From contig NZ_JACHHZ010000006.1 in the NCBI RefSeq assembly GCF_014202975.1, forward strand, positions 496,001-560,000: a DNA stretch of 64,000 bases. Direction: 5' to 3'. This DNA comes from Povalibacter uvarum. Its GTDB lineage: Bacteria > Pseudomonadota > Gammaproteobacteria > Steroidobacterales > Steroidobacteraceae. Both the position numbers and the translations under genes were made by a program. Shown in pieces: positions 1 to 9,283 of the stretch (its first letter is position 1; each line of letters opens with the position of its first letter). The notes beneath the pieces were generated by a model, which saw only the letters and a list, made by a program, of their open reading frames with translations, had not been told where the DNA came from and searched no databases.

Positions 1-460
1 GCCCGGCTTGAATGCCTTGTTCGATCCGTCGGGTCCGTCGCGAAAGATCATGGCACAGCTGCATCTGGCCATCGCGGTGGACACTGCGGATGGCCTCATC
101 GTGCCGGTGTTGCGCGATGTCGCCTCGCAGACGCCGGAGCAATTGCGCGCGGCGCTCAACGATCTCAAGGAGCGCACGCACAACCGTACGGTCGCTCCGG
201 ATCAGATGCGCGACTACACCTTCACGCTGTCGAATTTCGGAACCATGGCGGGACGCTATGCAACGCCGCTCGTGGTGCCGCCGACAGTCGCCATCCTGGG
301 TTCGGGCCGATTGCAGCGCGACGTCGTCGCCGGCGAGACCGGTCCGGAGATCCATACGCGGCTGCCGCTGTCCCTGACCTTCGATCATCGATGCATCACC
401 GGAGGCGAGGCCTGCCGTTTCCTTGGGGCAGTGATCGCCGATCTGCAGTCGCCCGGCTGA
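1..460 (+). CDS. 2-oxo acid dehydrogenase E2 acyltransferase, C-terminal part (5' end outside window)
   Basis: The frame is open from the first bases, so this is the 3' end of a longer gene. The visible ~150 residues match the catalytic (chloramphenicol-acetyltransferase-like) domain of dihydrolipoamide acyltransferases. They include the LHLAIAVDTADGLIVPVLRD strand region, FTLSNFGTMAGRYATPLVVP, and near the C-terminus the active-site signature FDHRCITGGEA with the catalytic His. In most E2 proteins this reads DHRxxDG, and here Thr replaces the Asp, as in some branched-chain or hybrid E2 enzymes. The protein would transfer an acyl group from lipoyl-lysine to CoA in a pyruvate or branched-chain 2-oxo acid dehydrogenase complex. 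Which complex cannot be decided without the lipoyl domain and upstream E1 genes. Confidence 0.85.
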   Translation, partial: PGLNALFDPSGPSRKIMAQLHLAIAVDTADGLIVPVLRDVASQTPEQLRAALNDLKERTHNRTVAPDQMRDYTFTLSNFGTMAGRYATPLVVPPTVAILGSGRLQRDVVAGETGPEIHTRLPLSLTFDHRCITGGEACRFLGAVIADLQSPG

Positions 461-581
461 CCGCGCCGGGCCGTTCCGGGCAGGATGCCCGGTACCTGGA
501 TTCTGCGAGGGATGACTACGAATTGCGGCGGTTCGCACCTGCTCGACATCATCGTTCAACTCCAACTACTCCCCTACTTCC

Positions 582-3500
582 ATGCACGGCACTATTCCCG
601 CTGCCCGAAAGAAGCTCATCGAACAGATTGCCGCATCGGCGCGGCGTCTCCAGAAGCGATCCGACCGCGTCAGCGCGCCGGATTTCGTCCGTCAGTACTA
701 CCGCGGCGTCGCCGAAGAGGACCTCGCGCAGTACGAGAAGTCCGCCCTGGCGGCCGTGGCGCTCGGACAACTGCGCTTCGCATCGACCCGGCGGCGCGAC
801 CGCGCAGCGGTTCGGGTCTTCAATGCCGACCAGGCCCGCGACGGCTGGTCATCGACGCACACGATCGTCGAAGTCGTCGTGGAGGACATGCCCTTCCTGG
901 TCGATTCGATCGGGATGGTGCTCAGCCAGGCCGGCCTCACGATCCAGCTGATGATTCACCCGATCATCGACGTTCGCCGCGACGCCGGCGGACGGCTGAC
1001 AGACGTCGATGACGGCTCCACGACCGAGGGCAAGTTCAAGCGGGAGTCGTGGCAGCACATCGAGATCGATCGCATTGCCGATCCCCGCCGGCTCGAGGAG
1101 CTCGAACAGAAGCTTCATCGCATCATCGAAGACGTACGCTTCGCCGTCCTGGACTGGAAGGCGATGCTCCAGAAGGCGCTCGAAATCGCGAAGGACATCG
1201 ACACGCTCTCGACACCGGTGCCTGCCAACGAAGCACGCGAAGTCGCCGCCCTGCTCGAGTGGATGGAGGCGAATCACTTCACGTTCCTGGGGTACCGGGA
1301 ATACAAGCTCCAGCGCGGCCGCAGCGAAGACACGCTGGTCCCGCTGCCCGAAACCGGCCTCGGCATCCTGCGCCAGCGCCGCAACCAGAAGCTGACGCCG
1401 ACGACCCTGACCGGACATCTGCGGGATCACGCCCGCGAGCGCGACCTGCTGACGATCACGAAGGCGAACTCGGTGTCGACCGTGCATCGCGCTTCCTATC
1501 TCGACTACATCGGCATCAAGACCTTCGACAAGTCGGGCAAGGTCACGGGCGAACGTCGCTTCCTCGGCCTTTTTACTTCGACCGTCTACAGCCGCAGTCC
1601 GCGCGAAATTCCGCTGCTGCGCCACAAGATCGAACGCGTGATCGAACACTTCGGCCTCGATCCTGCAAGCCACGACGGCAAGGCCGTCATGCATGTGGTG
1701 GAAACTTATCCTCGCGACGAACTGTTCCAGGCCAGCGTCGCCGACCTGATCCGCATCGTCCGCGGCATCGTGAATCTGTACGAACGCCATCGCGTTCGCG
1801 TGTTCATGCGCCGGGATGCATTCGACCGGTTCTACTCCGGCATGATCTTCGTACCGCGCGACCGCTACAGCACGCAGGTTCGTAACAAGATCGAAGCCCT
1901 CGTCCGTGAGCGATTGCAGGCGACCGGGATCGAATCGCAGGTCCAGCTCTCCGAATCCGCGCTGGCCCGCGTGCATATGATCGTGCGTCTGCCGCCGGAC
2001 GGGGGACCGCGCGTCGATGTCGATGCGCTCGAACAGCAGATCGCCGCCGCCGTGCGCACCTGGGACGACCAGCTCCGCGAAGCGCTCGCAGCCCGCCACG
2101 GCGAGATCGATGGCTTCGCACTCGCGGATCGACTCGAAAGCGCCTTCCCCGCGGCCTACGAGGAAGACGTCAACGCCGAAACCGCGGTGGCCGACGTCAC
2201 GCAGATCAATGAAGTTCTGAGCGATGGCGATCGCATCGCGATGCGGCTGGTTCCGGGCGAGGGCACCACGATTCACCTGCGGCTCTTCCGTTCAGCGGCG
2301 CCCATTCCGCTCTCGAAGGCACTGCCGATTCTCGAGAATCTCGGACTGACGGTGCTGAGCGAGCGGCCCTATCGCATCGCGCCCGCGCGCAATCGCGAAA
2401 TCTGGCTGCAGGATTTCCAGATGCAGAGCCGCGACGGTCGCAAGATCGATCCCGCAGCGTTGGGCACGCGGTTCACGGATGCGTTCATCGCAACGTGGAG
2501 CGACCAGGCGGAGAACGACGGTTTCAACCGTCTCATCGTGGCAGCCAATCTGACCTGGCGTCAGGCGATGATCCTGCGCGCGTACTGCCGCTACCTCCTC
2601 CAGGCCGGCATCACGTTCAGCCAGGCGTACATGGAGCGTGTGCTCGCTTCGAACTCGACGATTGCCTCGACGCTGTCATCGATCTTCGAGACGCAGTTCG
2701 ATCCGGAACATCCCGCGGCGCGTCGCAATGCCGATCTGTCGCGCCTGCAGAAGCAGCTCGCCAAACAGCTCGACAAGGTCACGAGCCTCGACGAAGACAG
2801 AATCCTGCGACGGTTCGCAAACGCCATTGCGGCCACGCTGCGGACGAATCACTACCAGTTCGATACGGCGAACCCGCAAGCGAAGACGCACAAATCGTAT
2901 GTATCGTTCAAGCTCGATCCACGCAGCATCGCCGACCTGCCGCAGCCGCGGCCCGCGTTCGAAATCTTCGTCTATTCACCGCGCGTCGAAGGCGTGCACC
3001 TGCGAATGGGCGCCGTAGCACGCGGCGGCTTGCGCTGGTCGGATCGACGCGAGGACTTCCGCACGGAAGTCCTGGGCCTGATGAAGGCACAGAACGTAAA
3101 GAACACGCTGATCGTGCCGGTCGGCGCGAAAGGCGGCTTCGTACCGAAGCGCCTGCCCGCGAATGCGAGCCGCGAGGACACGCAGCGTGAAGGCGTCGAG
3201 TGCTATCGCACGTTCATCCGTGCGCTTCTCGATGTGACGGACAACATCGTCGATGGCAAGGTCGCGCCGCCGCCGCGCGTCGTGCGTCGTGATCCGGACG
3301 ACACGTATCTCGTCGTCGCCGCCGACAAGGGAACGGCAACGTTTTCCGACATCGCCAACCGCATCTCGGCCGAATACAACTTCTGGCTCGGCGATGCATT
3401 CGCTTCCGGCGGTTCCGCGGGCTACGACCACAAGAAGATGGGCATCACCGCGCGTGGCGCCTGGGAGTGCGTAAAGCGTCACTTCCGCGAGATCGGCATC

Positions 3501-5408
3501 GACACGCAATCCTATGGCTTCACGGTGGCCGGCATCGGCGACATGGCGGGCGACGTGTTCGGCAACGGCATGCTCCAGTCGCACCACATCCGGCTCGTCG
3601 CGGCCTTCAACCACCAGCACATCTTCCTCGACCCGAATCCGAACCCCGCGACCACGTTTGCAGAGCGCAAGCGGCTGTTCGAGCTGCCGCGTTCGACGTG
3701 GGAAGACTACGACCGCAAGCTGCTGTCGGCAGGCGGCGGCATCTACCCGCGCAGCGCAAAGTCGATCCGCATTTCGACACCCGCGCAGACGATGCTCGGG
3801 CTCGATCGTGACACGCTCACTCCGCAGGAATTGATCCGCGCCATCCTGTGCATGCAGGTGGATCTGCTGTGGAACGGCGGTATCGGCACGTATGTGAAGT
3901 CCGCCGACGAAACAAACCTCGATGTCGGCGACCGCGCGAACGACGCAGTTCGCGTCAACGGCAAGGACCTGCGCTGTAAAGTGATCGGCGAAGGCGGCAA
4001 CCTCGGCCTTTCGCAACGCGGTCGCGTCGAGTACGCCCTGAACGGTGGGCGCCTCAACACCGACTTCGTCGACAACTCCGCGGGCGTCGACTGCTCGGAC
4101 CACGAGGTGAACATCAAGATCCTGCTCAACTCGCTGCCGAAGCGCGCCGGGCTCACGCTCGCGAAGCGCAACAAGCTGCTCGCCGCGATGACCGACGAAG
4201 TCGCCCACCTCGTGCTGCGGGACAACTATCTGCAGAGCCAGGCGCTGTCGATGATGCAGGCACGTGCCTCGAAGGACCTGCTGGAGCATGTGCACACGAT
4301 CCGCTCGCTGGAGCTGCAAGGTCTTCTCGACCGGGGCCTCGAGTTCCTGCCGATGGCGGAGGAAATCGAAGACCGCCGCAAAGCGAAACGTGGACTGACG
4401 CGCCCGGAACTCGCCATCGTGATTGCGTACGCAAAGATGGCGCTCTACACGCGCCTGATCGACTCGGACGTTCCCGAAGACCCGTATCTCGGCAACGAGC
4501 TCGACCGCTACTTCCCGGCGAAAATGCAGCAACGCCTGGGCAAGTACCTCAACCAGCATCGCCTGCGCCGCGAGATCATCGCGACTGCGACGACCAACAG
4601 CATGGTCAATCGCATGGGCGCTAGCTTCGCCCGTCGCGCACAGGAGGACACCGGTACGAGCGCCGCTTCCGTCGTCCGCGCTTATGCAATTGCACGCGAG
4701 TCCTTCGGCATGCGCTCGACCTGGAGCGCGATCGAAACGCTCGATGCGAAGATCGATGCGAAGACGCAGTACGAGATGATGTTCGAGACGACGCGCCTGC
4801 TGCGCTTCTGCACGTACTGGCTGCTCCATCGGCATCCGAACGCGCTCGACATCGAGCAGCAGGTCGGACGTCTGCGAGCCGGGCTCGCGAAGCTCGACGA
4901 CGCGCTGCCCAAAGTCCTGTCAGGTGCTGACCTGCACAGCTTCCACACCCAGCACGAGGCCTACCGCGGCGCGAAGGTGCCGGAAGGTCTTGCGAAGCGC
5001 ATGGCGAGCCTGGCGGCGCTGCGCTCGGGCCCCGACCTGGTCGATATCTCGGAACAAACCGGCGTCGCGATCGAATCCGCCGCGACCGTGTACTTCCGGC
5101 TCGGCACCGCCCTGTCCCTCGACTGGGTGCGCGAACAGATCGAGAAGCTCGGCGTCGAAGGTCACTGGCAGGCAGTCGCCCGCTCGACCCTGCGCGACAA
5201 CATCTACGATCTGCAACGCAAGCTCTGCCTGCAGGTCCTCGGCAAGTCGTCGAAGGCACCCGCGGGCCTGGTCGATTCGTGGCTCGCAAAGAACGAGTCC
5301 GCCATCGCCCACGTTCGCAGCACGGTCAACGACATGCGGGCCCTGGCGCAGATGGATTTCGCGACGCTTTCGGTGGCACTGCAGGCGGTCAGGGCGATTG
5401 CGGAATAG
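582..5408 (+). CDS. gdhB: NAD-specific glutamate dehydrogenase, large 180-kDa type
   Basis: A 1608-residue protein, the usual length of the large bacterial NAD-GDH family (Bac_GDH), which deaminates glutamate to 2-oxoglutarate. The N-terminal half is the ACT-like regulatory region (VEDMPFLVDSIGMVL near residue 105). The catalytic part holds ARGGLRWSDRREDFRTE, the substrate-Lys segment VPVGAKGGFVPKR, the nucleotide-binding GIGDMAGDVFGNGML and CKVIGEGGNLGLSQRGR. The ATG at 582 has no clear ribosome site, so the start is probable rather than certain. It stands alone, between an E2 gene and phosphoglycerate mutase, and ends just before a heptamer repeat array. Very long antisense frames across it are codon-bias shadows. 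Confidence 0.95.
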   Translation: MHGTIPAARKKLIEQIAASARRLQKRSDRVSAPDFVRQYYRGVAEEDLAQYEKSALAAVALGQLRFASTRRRDRAAVRVFNADQARDGWSSTHTIVEVVVEDMPFLVDSIGMVLSQAGLTIQLMIHPIIDVRRDAGGRLTDVDDGSTTEGKFKRESWQHIEIDRIADPRRLEELEQKLHRIIEDVRFAVLDWKAMLQKALEIAKDIDTLSTPVPANEAREVAALLEWMEANHFTFLGYREYKLQRGRSEDTLVPLPETGLGILRQRRNQKLTPTTLTGHLRDHARERDLLTITKANSVSTVHRASYLDYIGIKTFDKSGKVTGERRFLGLFTSTVYSRSPREIPLLRHKIERVIEHFGLDPASHDGKAVMHVVETYPRDELFQASVADLIRIVRGIVNLYERHRVRVFMRRDAFDRFYSGMIFVPRDRYSTQVRNKIEALVRERLQATGIESQVQLSESALARVHMIVRLPPDGGPRVDVDALEQQIAAAVRTWDDQLREALAARHGEIDGFALADRLESAFPAAYEEDVNAETAVADVTQINEVLSDGDRIAMRLVPGEGTTIHLRLFRSAAPIPLSKALPILENLGLTVLSERPYRIAPARNREIWLQDFQMQSRDGRKIDPAALGTRFTDAFIATWSDQAENDGFNRLIVAANLTWRQAMILRAYCRYLLQAGITFSQAYMERVLASNSTIASTLSSIFETQFDPEHPAARRNADLSRLQKQLAKQLDKVTSLDEDRILRRFANAIAATLRTNHYQFDTANPQAKTHKSYVSFKLDPRSIADLPQPRPAFEIFVYSPRVEGVHLRMGAVARGGLRWSDRREDFRTEVLGLMKAQNVKNTLIVPVGAKGGFVPKRLPANASREDTQREGVECYRTFIRALLDVTDNIVDGKVAPPPRVVRRDPDDTYLVVAADKGTATFSDIANRISAEYNFWLGDAFASGGSAGYDHKKMGITARGAWECVKRHFREIGIDTQSYGFTVAGIGDMAGDVFGNGMLQSHHIRLVAAFNHQHIFLDPNPNPATTFAERKRLFELPRSTWEDYDRKLLSAGGGIYPRSAKSIRISTPAQTMLGLDRDTLTPQELIRAILCMQVDLLWNGGIGTYVKSADETNLDVGDRANDAVRVNGKDLRCKVIGEGGNLGLSQRGRVEYALNGGRLNTDFVDNSAGVDCSDHEVNIKILLNSLPKRAGLTLAKRNKLLAAMTDEVAHLVLRDNYLQSQALSMMQARASKDLLEHVHTIRSLELQGLLDRGLEFLPMAEEIEDRRKAKRGLTRPELAIVIAYAKMALYTRLIDSDVPEDPYLGNELDRYFPAKMQQRLGKYLNQHRLRREIIATATTNSMVNRMGASFARRAQEDTGTSAASVVRAYAIARESFGMRSTWSAIETLDAKIDAKTQYEMMFETTRLLRFCTYWLLHRHPNALDIEQQVGRLRAGLAKLDDALPKVLSGADLHSFHTQHEAYRGAKVPEGLAKRMASLAALRSGPDLVDISEQTGVAIESAATVYFRLGTALSLDWVREQIEKLGVEGHWQAVARSTLRDNIYDLQRKLCLQVLGKSSKAPAGLVDSWLAKNESAIAHVRSTVNDMRALAQMDFATLSVALQAVRAIAE

Positions 5409-5410
5409 CA

Positions 5411-5577
5411 GCGGTTAGCGGTTGGCGGTTGGCGGTTGGTTCGGACCCGGACAATCAGCCGGGCCGAACCCGATTGGGCCGCGCCGCTTGCTCATCTGGT
5501 ATAAAGCCGCAGTGAGAGCGGATCCACTCCGGTCGTCCGCTTTCCGAATTCTGAACTAACCGCCAACCGCTAACCGC
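5411..5577. repeat. Inverted pair of heptamer arrays (GCGGTTR) between gdhB and gpmA
   Basis: Four tandem 7-mers GCGGTTA/GCGGTTG occupy 5411-5438, and three copies in inverted orientation (TAACCGC/CAACCGC) occupy 5557-5577, with about 118 bp between. The right arm ends 8 bp before the gpmA ATG, so the repeat lies where a ribosome site is expected. The same design recurs at 15.6, 25.3, 30.7 and 47.4 kb. Confidence 0.85.
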
Positions 5578-5585
5578 TTCTCCTT

Positions 5586-6338
5586 ATGCCTGGAAAACTC
5601 GTTCTCGTCCGTCACGGACAAAGCACCTGGAATCTCGAAAATCTGTTCACGGGGTGGGTCGATGTCGACCTGACCGATCAGGGACGTGGCGAGGCGCGCG
5701 AAGCAGGAAGGCTGCTCAAGGCCGAAGGTTTCGAGTTCGATCTCGTGTTCACTTCAGTGCTGAAGCGAGCGATCCGCACCATGTGGATCATCCTCGATGA
5801 GATGGATCTCATGTGGTTGCCAGTCGAGCGCAGCTGGCGGCTCAATGAGCGTCATTACGGCGCTCTGCAGGGTCTGAACAAGGCGCAGACAGTCGAAAAG
5901 CATGGCGCGGACCAGGTGAAGATCTGGCGCCGCAGCTATGACATCCCTCCTCCTGCCCTGACGCTCGACGACAAGCGCCATCCGCGGTTCGAACGCCGTT
6001 ATGCGAGCCTGAAGCCCGAAGAACTTCCCGCGACCGAGTCGCTGAAGACGACACTCGATCGCGTGCTGCCCTACTGGAACACGCGGCTTGCTCCCGAGCT
6101 CAAAGCGGGCCGCAACGTGCTCGTGGTCGCGCATGGCAACAGCCTGCGTGCACTCGTGAAGATGCTCGACAACATGTCGAACGAGGAGATCATCGAGTTC
6201 AACATCCCGACGGGGGTGCCGATCCACTACGAACTCGACAACAACCTGAAGCCCGTGTCGCGTCGCTTCCTCGGCGATCCCGAGGCGATCAAGGCCGCGG
6301 CGGAAGCCGTTGCGCGGCAGACGGAAGGGAAGAAGTAG
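5586..6338 (+). CDS. gpmA: 2,3-bisphosphoglycerate-dependent phosphoglycerate mutase
   Basis: A 250-residue protein, the normal GpmA length. It interconverts 3- and 2-phosphoglycerate in glycolysis and gluconeogenesis through a phospho-His intermediate. The RHG motif at residues 9-11 ([10 protein letters not shown]) carries the catalytic His10. Acid Glu88 sits in [13 protein letters not shown], the second His183 in [11 protein letters not shown], and the FTGW loop at 21-24 is intact. No Shine-Dalgarno sequence precedes the ATG, because a heptamer repeat array fills that position. It is followed by a CCACGGGG repeat and the convergent MalT-like gene. Confidence 0.96.
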   Translation: MPGKLVLVRHGQSTWNLENLFTGWVDVDLTDQGRGEAREAGRLLKAEGFEFDLVFTSVLKRAIRTMWIILDEMDLMWLPVERSWRLNERHYGALQGLNKAQTVEKHGADQVKIWRRSYDIPPPALTLDDKRHPRFERRYASLKPEELPATESLKTTLDRVLPYWNTRLAPELKAGRNVLVVAHGNSLRALVKMLDNMSNEEIIEFNIPTGVPIHYELDNNLKPVSRRFLGDPEAIKAAAEAVARQTEGKK

Positions 6339-6357
6339 CGAAGAGCAAGATGAGGAT

Positions 6358-6384
6358 TTTCCACGGGGAACCACGGGGAAATCA
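6358..6384. repeat. CCACGGGG-type short tandem repeat after gpmA
   Basis: TTCCACGGGGAACCACGGGG is a short tandem of a CACGGGGAAC-like unit in the convergent gap between gpmA and the MalT-like regulator. Related arrays occur at 40.6, 44.3-44.4 and 56.8 kb. There they usually come in inverted pairs next to the RBS or stop codon of a gene. Confidence 0.6.
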
Positions 6385-6453
6385 GGCTCATGCAAGCCGC
6401 GGATGCGCTCATTTCGGAAGGGGAGATCTTCTCTTCTCCTCAGACACCACGCG

Positions 6454-9168
6454 TCACGTGTGACGCCGGAACAGATCCGCCGCCTGGCCGCGAGAGTCGC
6501 AGTCCAGCTTGTCCAGGATGTTGGCGATGTGCCGCTTGACGGTATGAAGGCTCAGGGACAGGGAACGCGCGATGTGCTTGTTGCTCGCGCCAGCGGCTAC
6601 TTCCGCAAGCACTTCCAGTTCGCGCTCTGAAAGTATCGCCAGCAGGCCCTTCTTTTCCGTCGGCTCGAGCGTCGGTGAATCGTTCCAGCGGCCGAGCGTC
6701 TCGATGAGCACGGCATGCTCCGGTGAGCGCTTCTGCACAGGCGGAACGAGATCGAGCAACGCATCGACCACGGCGCGCGACTCGACGAGCAGCAGTCCGA
6801 CGGCGGTCTCGCGAATCACTTCGTCATAGGCCGGCTCGAAGATCGACCAGGCCTCGGCCTTGCGGCCCTGCATCGCCACGGCATACGCAAGATTGATGCG
6901 CGCGTCCGAGTAGATCATCGGCATGCGGCATTGATCGTATGTCGTGAGTGCTTCGCGCAGCGCGACTTCTGCCCGGCGCCAATCCTTGTCGAACATCGCA
7001 TCGAGCCCACGCACCGTGGCTGCGGCACTGGCGGTGAATGGCCATTCACCTGGCATCGGTGCCGCCGTCAGGTAAGGCAGCACCTGGCGGAATGCGGCGA
7101 CGTCACCTCGCACCCAGCACGCGCGACCGAGGGCATGGCGATAGGCACGCAGCCACACGACGCTGTGACCGACCAGCTCGGCGATCTGCAGTCCTTTGAT
7201 GTGCATGTGCATCTTTTCGATCGCGCGCTCGTAGTCACCGAGCACCATGTCGGTGATCGAGCGGATCTGCCCCAGCCGCTCGATCGCGAGCCTGACGCCA
7301 CCAAACTGATGCTGCACGATTTCGGCCTGCGAAAGCGCTTCGAGCAACTCGGCGCGACGGCCGCGCCACAGGTGTGCCCACGCACCGATCGTCAGCGCAG
7401 AGATATGCCAGGGCAGCGAGGCCGTGCCGCGAATCTGCTTGAACGCCGTGAAGAAACGCTCGAAAACGCCAGCGATGCCCGGCATGCCGATGAGCACGCA
7501 GTGGATGCGATCGGCAGTCGCGGCACAGATGGTCGCGGGCTCGGCCTCGACCAGTTCGATGTACTGGCGCTTGTAGTTCGCCACCGCGCCAAGATCGCCC
7601 GCAGGCGTCGCGCACCAGGCCTGCTGCAAGGCAAGCTCGGCCTTACCCAGCGTATCGAGCGGCAGCGCTGCGGCCTGCTCGATGCGATGGCGGGCTTCCT
7701 CGCGAGCACCCGATGAGTTCAGCGCGTCAATGAGATGAAATACCGCCGTGACGCGTTCCGAAGTGTGTTCCGGTGCCGTGAGCCCTTCCACGGCGGGCGT
7801 CAGTTCCTTTCTCGCCCGCGGCCAATCCCAGCGGAACCAGGCGCACGTGCCGCGCAGGTACGAAATCACCGGGTTGCCTGCGCGGACGTCTTCGGGGATC
7901 GCGTCGATCCAGCGTTCGACGGTCGCGAGGCCGCCATGAGCGAGCCGCTCGTTCGCGGCCTCGGCGATACGCTCCATCGCCTCGTCCCATCGTCGCGCTA
8001 CCAGCAGGTGGTAGATCGCACGTGATCGCGTGCGCTCGACCTTCGCGGTCAGCTCGTGCAGTTCGCGCTTCAGATCCGGATTGCGTCGCGCGAGCTCGGC
8101 TTCGAGGAACTCGCGGAACAGATCGTGGAAACGCAGCACCGGCGTCATCTCGTCGATCGCCGTGAGGAACAGGTTGCGCCGATACAGCGATTCCAGCACC
8201 TGCCGCGCGTCGGTGCGCCCCGTAAGGACCGAGCAAAGATGCGGGCTCAGTTCGATGAGGATCGAGCTGCGCAGAACGAAGTCCTGGAGGTCCGCGGGCA
8301 GTTCGTCCAGCACTTCCTGCGCGAGATACGCGAAGAGATGCCGATTCGAGTCCGCGCTGTCCCCCTTCGACAAAGCACCGGCGGCCGCGGCACCAGCGCG
8401 CGATTGCAGCATCAGCAGCAATCCCGCCGCCCATCCTTGAGTGCGCTGCATCGCTTCCTGCACGGCGCTTGCGTCGAGGGTGTTACCGAACTTCGCCAGC
8501 GCGAGTGCGGTCGCATCCTCCGGCGTGAACTGCAGGTCAGCGGGCGTGAACGAACCCAATTCGCCGTAGGCGCGCCATCGCGCGAGCGACAGCGGCGGTT
8601 CGACGCGCGTGCCGATCACGATCGTGACGTGATCCGGCAGACGCTCGATCAGCGAATCGAGCAGTTCGTAGCTTTCAGTCTTCTCGATGCGATGCAGGTC
8701 GTCGAGCACCAGCACGATGCGCCTTGCGACACTCGTGCACAGCGCATTCACCAATGCCGCGAGCGCGGCGCGCATCTGCGGACGCGATCCCGCCACGCTG
8801 TCGACGAGCGAATGCGGATCGACGTCCCATGTGAGCTCGAGAGGTTCGAGGGCCTGGATCAGCGCGGAGAACAATCGATTCGTGTCGTTGTCGTCCGAGT
8901 CGATCGTCAGCCACAGCGTCGTGGTCTCGGGCGGCGGATCGGACACCCACTGCGCGAGCAACGTCGTCTTGCCGGAACCGCCAGGCGCACAGACGAGCGT
9001 GACTGGATTCTCGTCGATCGATCGTGACAGCCGATCGAGCAACGCCGTGCGCGTCAGCACATCGCGGCGAACGCGAGGCGCACGAAACTTCGTGAGTGCG
9101 ACCAGGTTCCACTGACCGGTCACTCCCAGGGTATCGACGGTTTCGGCGTTTTCGGCGCTGGCGGCCAT
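6454..9168 (-). CDS. MalT-like LuxR-family transcriptional regulator with NTPase domain
   Basis: A 904-residue protein with the LAL/MalT layout. An N-terminal STAND-type NTPase has Walker A CAPGGSGKTTLL at residues 60-70 and the Walker B-like strand IVLVLDDLH. A long helical TPR-like middle follows, and a C-terminal LuxR HTH (LSERELEVLAEVAAGASNKH ... LSLHTVKRHIANILDKL) covers about the last 60 residues. Such proteins bind an inducer and ATP, oligomerise and activate nearby operons. No ligand can be inferred, because no obvious catabolic operon adjoins it. It is a lone gene on the minus strand, with about 115 bp to the histidine kinase stop upstream. The ATG at 9168 gives the full NTPase N-terminus, though its ribosome site is weak. 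Confidence 0.9.
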   Translation of the reverse strand: MAASAENAETVDTLGVTGQWNLVALTKFRAPRVRRDVLTRTALLDRLSRSIDENPVTLVCAPGGSGKTTLLAQWVSDPPPETTTLWLTIDSDDNDTNRLFSALIQALEPLELTWDVDPHSLVDSVAGSRPQMRAALAALVNALCTSVARRIVLVLDDLHRIEKTESYELLDSLIERLPDHVTIVIGTRVEPPLSLARWRAYGELGSFTPADLQFTPEDATALALAKFGNTLDASAVQEAMQRTQGWAAGLLLMLQSRAGAAAAGALSKGDSADSNRHLFAYLAQEVLDELPADLQDFVLRSSILIELSPHLCSVLTGRTDARQVLESLYRRNLFLTAIDEMTPVLRFHDLFREFLEAELARRNPDLKRELHELTAKVERTRSRAIYHLLVARRWDEAMERIAEAANERLAHGGLATVERWIDAIPEDVRAGNPVISYLRGTCAWFRWDWPRARKELTPAVEGLTAPEHTSERVTAVFHLIDALNSSGAREEARHRIEQAAALPLDTLGKAELALQQAWCATPAGDLGAVANYKRQYIELVEAEPATICAATADRIHCVLIGMPGIAGVFERFFTAFKQIRGTASLPWHISALTIGAWAHLWRGRRAELLEALSQAEIVQHQFGGVRLAIERLGQIRSITDMVLGDYERAIEKMHMHIKGLQIAELVGHSVVWLRAYRHALGRACWVRGDVAAFRQVLPYLTAAPMPGEWPFTASAAATVRGLDAMFDKDWRRAEVALREALTTYDQCRMPMIYSDARINLAYAVAMQGRKAEAWSIFEPAYDEVIRETAVGLLLVESRAVVDALLDLVPPVQKRSPEHAVLIETLGRWNDSPTLEPTEKKGLLAILSERELEVLAEVAAGASNKHIARSLSLSLHTVKRHIANILDKLDCDSRGQAADLFRRHT

Positions 9169-9283
9169 GACAAACAGCTGAGGAATAATTGTTTGGCTGT
9201 ATTGTCAGTCAGGACATTCGATCACTGCAATCGCGGGCCGAACCCGGATTGTCGCGTTTGTGTAAAGACCTCCGGCAGTCGGC

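Noticed and set aside
849-2276. Long antisense open frame (475 codons) across the glutamate dehydrogenase gene
   Set aside because: It lies entirely inside a confidently coding gene, has no domain, and is expected from strong GC codon bias; the same applies to the 619-codon frame at 2976-4835.
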